Of a stretch of DNA of 34,449 bases, positions 1 through 7,316 are shown one piece after another. The translations under genes and the position numbers were made by a program. Each line of letters opens with the position of its first letter. Positions within the stretch are counted from its first letter, which is position 1. The notes under the pieces were generated by a model. The model was given only the letters and a program-made list of their open reading frames with translations. It was not told the origin of the DNA and made no database searches. Origin of the DNA: an uncultured beta proteobacterium (GTDB lineage Bacteria; Pseudomonadota; Gammaproteobacteria; Burkholderiales; Burkholderiaceae); assembly GCA_903837335.1 (NCBI GenBank), contig CAILUH010000218.1, positions 1 to 34,449 on the forward strand, written 5' to 3'.

Positions 1-173
1 CCTGGAGCATCGCCAGCACAAAAATAGCCATCAACATCGTTTAAGCTTAAGCCTGCATCTAATAGCGCGCCACGGGCTACTTCAGCATGTAATTGCGCCA
101 CCGTATGATGGGGCGCTACTCGCAGCGGGTGCTCATAAATTCCGGCAATACAGGCATTTGATTTGGCTGACAT
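1..173 (-). CDS. Thiolase-like acetyl-CoA acetyltransferase, N-terminal fragment
   Basis: Only the first 57 complete codons are in the window; the gene runs off the left edge. The start ATG (first base 173) has an AGGA ribosome-binding site seven bases upstream. The visible residues include CIAGIYEHPLR near residue 8 and VDGYFCAGDAPG at residues 47-58, which resemble the N-terminus of nondecarboxylating thiolases of the SCP-x type, often annotated acetyl-CoA acetyltransferase. The catalytic Cys and His regions are outside the window. It lies on the same strand as the Bug receptor and CoA-transferase genes, so thiolytic cleavage of an acyl-CoA made by that transferase is a reasonable inference. 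The family call is fairly good; the substrate is unknown. Confidence 0.7.
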   Translation of the reverse strand, partial: MSAKSNACIAGIYEHPLRVAPHHTVAQLHAEVARGALLDAGLSLNDVDGYFCAGDAP

Positions 174-233
174 TCATGATTCCTAAAGCATATATTAAAG
201 CATGCTGACTTTGAAGCCTTGATTTAATTGTAT

Positions 234-1256
234 TTATTCAAGCGTGATTTTCGATTGCGCAATTAGCTTCCGCCAGCGTTCGACTTCACTCGTAATAAAT
301 CGTGCAAACTGTTCCGGAGTTCCCGGCATTGGGTCAGCCCCTTGCGCAATTAATTTATCTTTAAATTTAGGATCAGCCAAAATCAGTTGTAACTCTTTAT
401 TCAAACGGTTGCGAATCTCTACTGGTAACCCTGCTGGACCCACTAAGCCATACCATGTGCCCATGTCATACCCAGGTACACCAGCCTCTGCAATGGTCGG
501 AATATTCGGTGCGGCAGCAGAGCGCTTAGCGGTGGTTACGCCTAAGGCCCGCAAATTTCCAGCTTTCACTTGGGGTAATGCACTGGGTAAGTTAGGAAAA
601 GCCATATCTACTTGTCCGGAAATAATATCAGCCATTGCACTGCCCGTCCCTTTATAGGGAATGTGGACTAGATCAATATTGGCCATTTTCATGAAAAGCT
701 CAGCCGATAAATGGACTGAGGTGCCATTACCGCTAGAAGCAAAAGTCAGTTTGCCTGGGCTGGCTTTGGCTGCGGCAATTAGCTCACCCACTGTCTTATA
801 AGGCGAACTCATCGGTACCACGAACATATTAGGTGCTGAAAAAACACTACCAATTGCCGTAAAGTCTTTAATCGGATCGTAATTGAGATTCTTATATAGC
901 GAAGCATTGACTGCTTGGCCAATCGAAGGAAAATATAAAACATAGCCATCAGGTGCTGAACGCGCGACCAATTCAGCAGCGATATTGCCATTGGCTCCCG
1001 CACGGTTTTCGACAATGACCGATTGCCCTAAGCGAGACGACAAACTTTCTGCCAAGGAACGGCCCACTGAATCAGCTGCTCCACCAGGTGAAAAACCAAC
1101 AATTAGGCGAATCGTTTTAGAGGGATAGGTCGTGCTATCTGCTGCAGCGAAGGCTGTAGCACTCAATAAAAAAAATAAGGTAGCGATTCTTTTAGCAAGG
1201 ATGCATATAAAACGATTTTCAAGTGTCATGATGTAATCTGCTGCGTTATTCTGCAC
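234..1256 (-). CDS. Bug/TctC-family periplasmic solute receptor
   Basis: Periplasmic binding protein of the tripartite tricarboxylate transporter (TTT) family, which binds small carboxylates. A signal peptide is visible (basic LAKR, then a hydrophobic stretch ending in AFAAA), followed by the family hallmarks: YPSKTIRLIVGFSPGG with Asp after AA, VENRAGANGN, and APDGYVL around residue 105. The length is normal for the family. The 1256 start is GTG; an in-frame ATG at 1229 gives a more typical signal peptide (MTLENRF...) and may be the real start. Neither has a strong ribosome-binding site. It begins nine bases after the CoA-transferase B stop, so it is probably co-transcribed with it and imports that enzyme's substrate. 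No TctA or TctB permease is nearby. The ligand cannot be read from sequence. Confidence 0.93.
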   Translation of the reverse strand: MQNNAADYIMTLENRFICILAKRIATLFFLLSATAFAAADSTTYPSKTIRLIVGFSPGGAADSVGRSLAESLSSRLGQSVIVENRAGANGNIAAELVARSAPDGYVLYFPSIGQAVNASLYKNLNYDPIKDFTAIGSVFSAPNMFVVPMSSPYKTVGELIAAAKASPGKLTFASSGNGTSVHLSAELFMKMANIDLVHIPYKGTGSAMADIISGQVDMAFPNLPSALPQVKAGNLRALGVTTAKRSAAAPNIPTIAEAGVPGYDMGTWYGLVGPAGLPVEIRNRLNKELQLILADPKFKDKLIAQGADPMPGTPEQFARFITSEVERWRKLIAQSKITLE

Positions 1257-1265
1257 TGCATCAGC

Positions 1266-1928
1266 TTAATTCTTTTTGCCATTTTGTATCTCTACTCCAC
1301 TCAGTTCACGCAACTGCTTAAAGCTTAAACCGTCCACCCAATCGAGTGCAACAAGCCCACTTGGGGTAACTAAAATTGTTGCTAAATCGGTATAAATACA
1401 ATCAACCACAGCTAGCCCTGTAATAGGATAGGTACAAGTTTTAACAATTTTAGATATGCCGGATTTTGTCAGATGCTCCATCATCACAAATAATTTTTTT
1501 GCCCCTAAAGCTAAATCCATCGCACCACCAACTGCTGGAATGGCCTTAGGATCGCCAGTACGCCAATTCGCTAAATCACCTGCTACTGAAACCTGAAAGC
1601 CCCCGAGGACACAAATATCAATATGTCCCCCGCGAATCATCGCGAAAGAATCAGCATGATGAAATAGCGATGCACCAGGTAACATCGTTACAGGTTGTTT
1701 GCCCGCATTCACAACTTCATGATCTATTTGGTCGCCAACTGCTAAAGGCCCCATACCTAGCAAGCCATTCTCGCTATGCAAAATAATTTCTCGATCGGGT
1801 GGTAAATAATTGGAAATAGTCATTGGCTGACCAATACCTAAGTTCACCGTTGCGCCATCGGGTATGTCTTCGACGATACGTTGAGCAATCTCTGCAGTAC
1901 TACGCTTTTTAAGTTGACTTAGATCCAT
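1266..1928 (-). CDS. 3-oxoacid CoA-transferase subunit B
   Basis: Beta subunit of a family I CoA-transferase, which moves CoA between succinyl- or acetyl-CoA and an oxoacid. The active-site segment SENGLLGMGP carries the catalytic glutamate that forms the glutamyl-CoA thioester, and the glycine-rich NLGIGQPM lies near the N-terminus. I chose ATG at 1928 because it follows AAGGTGGG at good spacing and gives the usual N-terminus (MDLSQLKKRST). The frame is open to a TTG at 1982 and an ATG at 1979, but those add an 18-residue segment atypical of the family. Subunit A ends just upstream at 1963. Candidate substrates are 3-oxoadipate or acetoacetate-like acids; sequence alone does not decide. Confidence 0.92.
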   Translation of the reverse strand: MDLSQLKKRSTAEIAQRIVEDIPDGATVNLGIGQPMTISNYLPPDREIILHSENGLLGMGPLAVGDQIDHEVVNAGKQPVTMLPGASLFHHADSFAMIRGGHIDICVLGGFQVSVAGDLANWRTGDPKAIPAVGGAMDLALGAKKLFVMMEHLTKSGISKIVKTCTYPITGLAVVDCIYTDLATILVTPSGLVALDWVDGLSFKQLRELSGVEIQNGKKN

Positions 1929-1963
1929 GCTAAGACCCACCTTGAATTTATTCTGAGCGTCAT
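1919..1963 (-). other. 14-codon mini-ORF bridging the CoA-transferase A and B genes
   Basis: The subunit A stop codon overlaps an ATG (TAATG at 1965-1961) that has a strong GGAGGGG site at 1977-1971. That ATG is out of frame with subunit B and reads 14 codons to a TAA at 1921-1919, which overlaps the first codons of subunit B (ATG at 1928). This geometry would suit termination followed by re-initiation, coupling A to B translation. It could also be chance, or the trace of a small indel in a dispensable leader. The mini-ORF itself is probably not a functional peptide. Confidence 0.35.
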
Positions 1964-2637
1964 TATTTATCCCCTCCATCAATACAGACCACGCGCTTCA
2001 CAAAAATACCGGGGGTAATAATCGTCTCAGGATTTAACTCTCCTAATTCCACTAGCCGATTTACTTGGGCAATCGTGCACGTTGCAGCAGTAGCCATGAC
2101 AGGGCCAAAATTTCGGCCCGTACCGTGATACGTTAAATTCCCCCAGCGATCGCCTAGGTCGGCTTTAATTAACGCGAAATCGGCTTGAATGGCCATTTCT
2201 AAGATTTGCTGAACACCATTGATCGCTTTAATCTCTTTGCCGACTGCAAGCTCAGTGCCATAAGCAGTGGGGGTAAAAAAAGCCCCAATACCTGCGCCAC
2301 CTGCACGGATTCGCTCGGCTAGGGTGCCTTGCGGCACTAATTCCAATTCAATTTTTCCTGCGCGAAACAAATCATCAAATGCCCCTGATTCAGGTTGGCG
2401 GGGAAAAGAACAAATCATTTTGCGCACTCGACCCCCAGAAATTAATTTGGCAATACCCAAGCCCGCATTGCCAGCATTGTTACTCACAATAGTCAGGTCT
2501 TTGGCGCCTTGTTCGAGTAAGGCATCTAAAAGTTGAAATGGTAGGCCTGCGCCCCCAAATCCTGAAACAAGAATGGTAGCGCCATCAAATATATTGCTGA
2601 CTGCTTCATTTATATTGGCAACGATTTTTTGGATCAC
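1963..2637 (-). CDS. 3-oxoacid CoA-transferase subunit A
   Basis: Alpha subunit partner of the gene at 1266-1928; the two form the active heteromeric enzyme. Visible family features are the glycine-rich CoA-binding loop GFGGAGLPFQLLDAL (about residues 26-40), SNNAGNAGLGIAKL, and FFTPTAYGTELAVGKE, all as in PcaI/ScoA/AtoD-type subunits. The 224-aa length is normal. The start is GTG with GGGGAGCAAGG just upstream. This is the first gene of a leftward operon running A, B, Bug receptor, thiolase-like gene. A candidate minus-strand -10 (TATAAA, plus coordinates 2652-2657) precedes it, without a convincing -35. The intergenic region to the right also carries the Fur-box-like site of the opposite operon. 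Confidence 0.92.
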   Translation of the reverse strand: MIQKIVANINEAVSNIFDGATILVSGFGGAGLPFQLLDALLEQGAKDLTIVSNNAGNAGLGIAKLISGGRVRKMICSFPRQPESGAFDDLFRAGKIELELVPQGTLAERIRAGGAGIGAFFTPTAYGTELAVGKEIKAINGVQQILEMAIQADFALIKADLGDRWGNLTYHGTGRNFGPVMATAATCTIAQVNRLVELGELNPETIITPGIFVKRVVCIDGGDK

Positions 2638-2712
2638 CCTTGCTCCCCATTTTTATACATGGACATAGCTTATTCCTTTTTTTCTATCCGTATAATCCCA
2701 CAATTATGTAGT

Positions 2713-2727
2713 TGATAATTGTTCTCA
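2713..2727 (+). promoter_or_regulatory. Fur-box-like operator upstream of the flavin/heme operon
   Basis: TGATAAT-T-GTTCTCA matches the 7-1-7 Fur consensus TGATAAT-N-ATTATCA at 12 of 14 specified positions. It sits 52 bases before the start of the beta-barrel gene. A TATAAT at 2691-2696 could be the -10 of the regulated promoter, placing the box just downstream of transcription start where a repressor would block, but I see no good -35. The match and position support iron-dependent repression of the 2780-5572 operon. Fur binding itself is inferred. Confidence 0.6.
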
Positions 2728-2779
2728 TTTAGAATTTCTCCTGACGCAACAACGCTATTTCAGCTTTAACAAAGGAGAA

Positions 2780-3697
2780 ATGATGGCGGTAAGGGACCAA
2801 TTTAATGCATTGCACCCAAGAAAGTGTCTATTTATGGGTCTGCTTGTGCTGAGTAGTTTAGTAAACGCAGGTGAAGGCTTATTTGGGTGGATTTATACCC
2901 TCGATTTACAGCCCAAAGGCAGCCTTGAATTTGAGCAACGACTCCAACTCACTTCAGGTCAGGCTAATGGTAAATACGATTTTTGGTATTCGCGTTCTGA
3001 GCTTGAATACGGCCTAAGGGATGATATTCAAGTTGCAGCTTATCTCAACGCCTATTCAGTTGACGCTGCACAAAATTATATTAATCCAGAGGTTTGCAGT
3101 GCTCCTTCATGTACCTCTGGTTATGGCGTGCCAGATAGCGCCAATGAATTCGATGGCTATAGAAAAATGGGTTTAGACGGAGGTTCGCTAGAAGGTATTT
3201 GGCGTATTACTAACCCAGTTACCGAGCCCATTGGCATCGGTATTTATTTGGAGCCTACTTTAGGTAAATTAAAAAATGCTTTCGAGTCGCGCCTGTTAGT
3301 CCAATCTAATTTTATTGATGATCGATTAATTTTGGCAGGTAATCTCGTCTTAGAAAATGAGCAACTGAAATCGACTGGCGCAACCATTCCAGAATCCCTG
3401 ATTGATATTTTGCTGGGCGCTAGTTATCGTTTTGCCCCAAAATGGTCTGGTGGCATCGAGTATCGTTATCACACCGACTACAACAGTTATTTTTGGCAAA
3501 ACCAAGTACAAACCGCCAACTTTATTGGCCCTAATTTGCACTATGCCGATCAGCATTGGTGGGCAACGCTCGCGTGGCGCTACCAACTAGATGGGCAATG
3601 CATGGGCGAAGGTACTGCTGAGTGTTCGGGAGGTAATGTCTGGGATAGCCATGGCAAAAATGAAATAATCGCCAAAATTGGTTTTCCTTTCGGCTAA
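2780..3697 (+). CDS. Outer-membrane beta-barrel-like protein (DUF6662-type)
   Basis: A 305-aa exported protein. The signal peptide has a basic HPRK segment and a hydrophobic core ending SSLVNA before GEGLFGWIYTLDLQPKG. The mature part shows alternating polar and hydrophobic strands with many aromatics and closes with an aromatic residue near the C-terminus (IIAKIGFPFG), as in outer-membrane barrels. I associate the GEGLFGWIYTLDLQPKG start with the DUF6662 family; its function is unknown to me. AAAGGAG at 2771-2777 suits the second ATG (2783) better than the first. Four cysteines occur as two pairs (CSAPSC; C...C near residue 275). It is the first gene of an apparent four-gene operon behind a Fur-box-like site, so a role in iron handling or as the outer-membrane part of a redox system is inferred. 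Confidence 0.65.
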   Translation: MMAVRDQFNALHPRKCLFMGLLVLSSLVNAGEGLFGWIYTLDLQPKGSLEFEQRLQLTSGQANGKYDFWYSRSELEYGLRDDIQVAAYLNAYSVDAAQNYINPEVCSAPSCTSGYGVPDSANEFDGYRKMGLDGGSLEGIWRITNPVTEPIGIGIYLEPTLGKLKNAFESRLLVQSNFIDDRLILAGNLVLENEQLKSTGATIPESLIDILLGASYRFAPKWSGGIEYRYHTDYNSYFWQNQVQTANFIGPNLHYADQHWWATLAWRYQLDGQCMGEGTAECSGGNVWDSHGKNEIIAKIGFPFG

Positions 3698-3705
3698 AAA
3701 ACCAG

Positions 3706-4245
3706 ATGCTTTGGAAACCGAGTTCAATTGTATTTTTAGCGGGAGCTAGTGCTATCAGTAGCTCTTGCCTCGCCCATGCCAGGATCTATATTTCCGTAGA
3801 CCAGGCGCAAAAAATATTATTTCCGGGTAGCCAATTTACTTTGCAGCCAACATTAATTGATCAAGCCTTACAGGCTAGCTTGAAAAAAGTCTCCGGTGTT
3901 CATTACCCCTTTCGGGGTGAGTATATATGGCGCGATCAAGCCGGTAACTACCTCGTCATTGATGAAGTCGTAGGTAAACATGAAATGATTCGCTACGCCG
4001 TTGGTATTGCTGCTGCTGGCACGATTCAAGGGATTGAAATTTTAGAATATCGTGAATCCTACGGCTATGAGGTGGCTGAGCAGCAGTGGCGTCAACAATT
4101 TGTTGGTAAAACCGCGCATGATCCACTCAAACTGAATCGCGATATCCAAAATATATCTGGGGCCACCCTTTCAAGCAAGCACATTACCGATGGTGTTAAA
4201 CGGGTCATGCACTTTTATCAAGTTGCCTTAAAGAACGCCAAGTAA
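3706..4245 (+). CDS. FMN-binding domain protein, periplasmic
   Basis: A 179-aa protein with an N-terminal signal sequence ending near CLAHA and a C-terminal FMN_bind domain. The flavinylation motif reads NISGATLSS, with the acceptor Thr at about residue 154. In this family (NqrC, RnfG and relatives) ApbE links FMN through a phosphoester to that Thr. The Asp often found a few residues before SGAT is Gln here. It follows the barrel gene by eight bases, and the apbE-like gene begins on the next base after its stop, so enzyme and substrate are directly paired. Expected role: a covalently flavinylated electron carrier outside the cytoplasmic membrane. The redox partners are inferred from neighbours. 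Confidence 0.85.
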   Translation: MLWKPSSIVFLAGASAISSSCLAHARIYISVDQAQKILFPGSQFTLQPTLIDQALQASLKKVSGVHYPFRGEYIWRDQAGNYLVIDEVVGKHEMIRYAVGIAAAGTIQGIEILEYRESYGYEVAEQQWRQQFVGKTAHDPLKLNRDIQNISGATLSSKHITDGVKRVMHFYQVALKNAK

Positions 4246-5136
4246 ATGCAGGTAAATCAATGGCGCAGCTTAATGCGTTGCAAACCATTACTTGGTACCT
4301 ATGTGGAAATCACTGCACATACCGATGGTGACTATCCATTAGCGTACCGGGATCTTACATATTGCATTGAAAAGGCCTTCTCTACTATTCAAGATCTGCA
4401 CCATAGATTTAATTTCTACGCTGAAAATAGTGAGTTATCTCATCTGAACCGTTTGGCGCATTTGGGTCCATTGGCAATTTCACCCCAATTAAAAGCAATT
4501 TTATTGATTGCCAGCGAAATGCATTGCCACTCAGAAGGATTATTTAATTGTGGTATTGGTCAGTGCACTCTGAGGCTAGCAAAAGATCAGGTTCGCTTTG
4601 GGGATCTAGCCGACCTACAATTTCTAGCGGACGATCATGTCTATGCAATCCGCCCTTTATGTCTCAATCTCGGCGGCATAGCCAAAGGTTATGCGGTTGA
4701 TTGTGCAGTAGACATACTACTTAAACAGGGTGTAGCCGCAGGATGCGTTAATGCTGGTGGAGATCTGCGCGTATTTGGGCATCAAACTCAAAAAATTCAT
4801 CTGCGTATGCCACATCAATGTCACACCCTCATCGAGTTGGGCGTATTACAAAATGGGGCAGTTGCTAGCTCAGCCAATTATTTTTATAGCCCTACTTCTA
4901 CCGCCAACTTAGGTCAGAGAATCATTCATCCTCAACAACAGTTACCTAGCAACTCTCCGCACTCGTACTCGGTCATTGCGCCTCAATGTGTACATGCTGA
5001 TGCCTTAACTAAAGTTTTGGCCCTTTCACAGCAAATTGTTCATCCTTGCTTTGAGCGTTATGGCGCTAAACCATTTATTTTTTATCACGACGCAAATGAC
5101 ATCACTAACGCCACCCTCAAGAAGATCCGGCACTAA
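4246..5136 (+). CDS. apbE: FAD:protein FMN transferase, ApbE family
   Basis: Transfers FMN from FAD to a Thr in FMN-binding domains; the obvious target is the adjacent gene product. ApbE hallmarks are in order: KPLLGTYVEI at the N-terminus, LNLGGIAKGYAVD (about residues 140-152), NAGGDLRVFG (about 169-178), and HADALTKVLAL near residue 250, which supplies metal-binding residues. At 296 aa it is somewhat short. Unlike most periplasmic ApbE proteins it has no evident signal peptide or lipobox: the catalytic core starts within about 12 residues of the start. It may act in the cytoplasm before export, or the true N-terminus is mis-set. The start ATG abuts the previous stop. The family call is secure. 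Confidence 0.9.
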   Translation: MQVNQWRSLMRCKPLLGTYVEITAHTDGDYPLAYRDLTYCIEKAFSTIQDLHHRFNFYAENSELSHLNRLAHLGPLAISPQLKAILLIASEMHCHSEGLFNCGIGQCTLRLAKDQVRFGDLADLQFLADDHVYAIRPLCLNLGGIAKGYAVDCAVDILLKQGVAAGCVNAGGDLRVFGHQTQKIHLRMPHQCHTLIELGVLQNGAVASSANYFYSPTSTANLGQRIIHPQQQLPSNSPHSYSVIAPQCVHADALTKVLALSQQIVHPCFERYGAKPFIFYHDANDITNATLKKIRH

Positions 5137-5140
5137 GGTC

Positions 5141-5572
5141 ATGCCAACTTGGCAAAGGTACCTCAGTTATCCGAGCTTTTGTATTTGTATGGGTAGCGGT
5201 CTTCTCTACCTCGTTATTCAAGAATGGGCCAATGAGTTCAATTTTTTAGTCAATCGCTGGATATTGGTGATGCATGGCGTATCTGCGATGGTTATCGCCA
5301 TCATTTTCGGTGCTGCACTTCCCATCCATATCCGTATTGGACTGCATTTAAATAAAAATATTCTCAGCGGCCTTAGCCTTACCGCTGTCTTACTCGTTTT
5401 AATGATCTCAGGGCAATTACTGTATTACGGCAGTGGTGATAGCCGTGAATGGATTATTACGGCGCATTGGGTGGTCGGCGTTTTAAGCATTACCATCGCC
5501 TACTGTCATATTGTGCTGCGATCAGACCGAAAAATGGCCCTCTTTAAGCAGGCGGATGATCCTCGGGATTAA
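5141..5572 (+). CDS. Four-helix membrane protein, putative di-heme cytochrome b
   Basis: A 143-aa protein with four hydrophobic segments (about residues 13-28, 40-62, 75-97 and 105-125). ATG at 5141 is preferred because AAGG lies just upstream and it follows the ApbE stop by four bases; the frame is open further left but overlaps apbE. Histidines fall at H45 and H63 in and after helix 2, and at H109 and H123 in helix 4. Helices 2 and 4 should be parallel, so H45/H109 and H63/H123 could each ligate a heme on opposite membrane faces. This resembles small cytochrome-b-like families such as DUF4405, but I cannot assign one firmly. In context it could pass electrons across the membrane to the flavinylated protein. 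It overlaps the convergent next gene by 29 bases. Confidence 0.65.
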   Translation: MPTWQRYLSYPSFCICMGSGLLYLVIQEWANEFNFLVNRWILVMHGVSAMVIAIIFGAALPIHIRIGLHLNKNILSGLSLTAVLLVLMISGQLLYYGSGDSREWIITAHWVVGVLSITIAYCHIVLRSDRKMALFKQADDPRD

Positions 5573-6095
5573 TATCAAGCGCAATGAGAAAGCGTGACAC
5601 CATATTATAGGCAGCGATTACGCTCACTAATTCAACTACTGCAGTATTGCCCAAGGCTTTTTGTAAATGATTCATTACGGATTTATCCACCACAATATTG
5701 CGCGTCATTTGCAAAGTGAGATTGACTGTATCAAGTTCCACCGCATTAAAGCGCTCTTGTGGAAATGTAGGCTCACCAATATGCCGTAGTGCCTCGACTT
5801 GCTCTGCAGTTCCGCCGGCCTTACGAAATGGTGGAGCATGATGAAAAAATTCATACTCAGCGCCATTCAAAACTGCTACACCACACATCGCTAGTTCACG
5901 TAGCTTTGGATCAAGCGATAAATTCTCCCGAATTTCGCCAATAAATGCGTTCCAACCCCGTGCTACTGGAATGCTGTGCAATAGCATGCGATCTAAATTA
6001 ATGAACTGTCCACCACGACGTTTACGAATTGCCGCTACTAATTCGGCTGGCTCTGCTAAATCAAGGGGTTGATAGTCAATGCAGCGAGGTGACAT
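5544..6095 (-). CDS. Carboxymuconolactone decarboxylase (AhpD-like) family protein
   Basis: A 183-aa all-helical protein. The family signature region is at residues 67-90: ELAMCGVAVLNGAEYEFFHH. Acid-base residues are present (E80, E82, H85, H86). The AhpD CxxC peroxidase pair is absent: the position usually Cys in the GCEYEW motif is Ala. This suggests a decarboxylase or lactone-type role rather than peroxide reduction. It lies 46 bases after the Bug receptor at 6142-7158 on the same strand, a pairing that suggests it acts on the captured acid. The 3' end overlaps the end of the membrane-protein gene opposite. The substrate is unknown. Confidence 0.85.
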   Translation of the reverse strand: MSPRCIDYQPLDLAEPAELVAAIRKRRGGQFINLDRMLLHSIPVARGWNAFIGEIRENLSLDPKLRELAMCGVAVLNGAEYEFFHHAPPFRKAGGTAEQVEALRHIGEPTFPQERFNAVELDTVNLTLQMTRNIVVDKSVMNHLQKALGNTAVVELVSVIAAYNMVSRFLIALDINPEDHPPA

Positions 6096-6141
6096 AAGCT
6101 AACTTTCTACTTAAAAGGATCAGAAGGGTCGATTGATTAAA

Positions 6142-7158
6142 TTACGGTGCATCTTTGATGCCATTTTCGATCACAAACTTACCCCATAGCGCAATCTGTT
6201 TACCAATCCAATCTTTAGTGGCTTCGGGTCCGCCAGACACAATATCAATACCTTGAGCGCGCAATTTATCAGCGACTGCCGGGCTTTTCAGCGCTTTAGT
6301 AATAGCTTGATTCATTGCATTCACAATCGCGGGTGGCGTTTTGGCCGGTGCCAATACCGCCCACCAAGCAGGCGCATTAAATCCAGGGAAGCCACTTTCT
6401 GCAATCGTGGGGACTTTCGGTAATTCGGCGGTACGTTTCGTAGTAGTCACTGCCAAAGGAATAACGCCGCCACTATCGATATGCGGCTTGACTAAGAACA
6501 CCGAACCTATCGCGAGGGGAACTTGTCCACCCAGAATATCTTGCATCAAAGGTCCGCCGCCCCGATAAGGCACATGAACCCAATCAAAGCCAGCAGTTTT
6601 AGCCAAACGCGCAATCGCTAAGTGCCCTAAGCTACCCACACCAATTGAGCCATAGCTAAATTTTTTCTTGGCTTTCGATTCTTCCACTAATTGCTGAAAA
6701 GTTTTAATGCCTGAGTTTTTACTAGCCACTAAGACCATAGCTGAAGTACCGATTAAAGTAACCGGTGCAATATCAGTGATCGTGTCATAGGGCAATTTAT
6801 CTTTGATACTTGGATTTACGCCATGGGTATCAAAAACAACCGCAAAGGTATATCCATCAGGGTCTGAACGCACCATCGCGCCAGTACCAATTACGCCCGA
6901 AGCGCCACCAATATTTTCCACGATCACATTTTGTTTGAGTTCGGCCTGAATCGCTGGCGCCAAAATACGGGCTACTTGGTCAACCGACCCTCCCGGAGGA
7001 AAAACTGCAATTAAGCGTACCGGTTTTTGCGTCGGCCAAGATCCTAAGCCAGCAGCATTAGGTCTAGTCTGCCCATAGGCGTTAAGTCCTAATAAACTGG
7101 CTGCAAGGCCAAAAATAAAGCTCAAAAGGTAAGTTTTTGATTTGCTTCGGTAGCTCAT
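6142..7158 (-). CDS. Bug/TctC-family periplasmic solute receptor
   Basis: A 338-aa TTT-type receptor. The start is firm: ATG at 7158 follows TAGGAG at good spacing. The signal peptide ends near LNAYGQ. Family motifs are PVRLIAVFPPGGSVDQVARI, VENIGGASGVIGTG and SDPDGYTFAVV. It is the first gene of a two-gene leftward operon with the carboxymuconolactone-decarboxylase-like protein and diverges from trhO across a 158-base gap. No TctA/TctB genes accompany it, so it is an orphan receptor that must borrow a permease or serve sensing. Its binding pocket sequence differs from the other three receptors in the window, suggesting a different ligand. Confidence 0.93.
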   Translation of the reverse strand: MSYRSKSKTYLLSFIFGLAASLLGLNAYGQTRPNAAGLGSWPTQKPVRLIAVFPPGGSVDQVARILAPAIQAELKQNVIVENIGGASGVIGTGAMVRSDPDGYTFAVVFDTHGVNPSIKDKLPYDTITDIAPVTLIGTSAMVLVASKNSGIKTFQQLVEESKAKKKFSYGSIGVGSLGHLAIARLAKTAGFDWVHVPYRGGGPLMQDILGGQVPLAIGSVFLVKPHIDSGGVIPLAVTTTKRTAELPKVPTIAESGFPGFNAPAWWAVLAPAKTPPAIVNAMNQAITKALKSPAVADKLRAQGIDIVSGGPEATKDWIGKQIALWGKFVIENGIKDAP

Positions 7159-7316
7159 GCTGATCTCCTAAATACGGCGTTTTGAGGTTCTTTTTACGCT
7201 TTGTTTGCTGCTTCTGGTGGCTCGATATTTCCAGTGGGATGCCTAGTTTAACCCTCCTCCGTGCTCTAGCGCAGGCAGTCCTCCAGAAGTGCAGCCATCT
7301 TGTTTGATAATAGGGT

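Noticed and set aside
2691-2696. TATAAT as a confirmed promoter -10 for the flavin operon
   Set aside because: The hexamer is perfect, but no acceptable -35 lies 16-18 bases upstream, so it is only mentioned with the Fur-box-like site.
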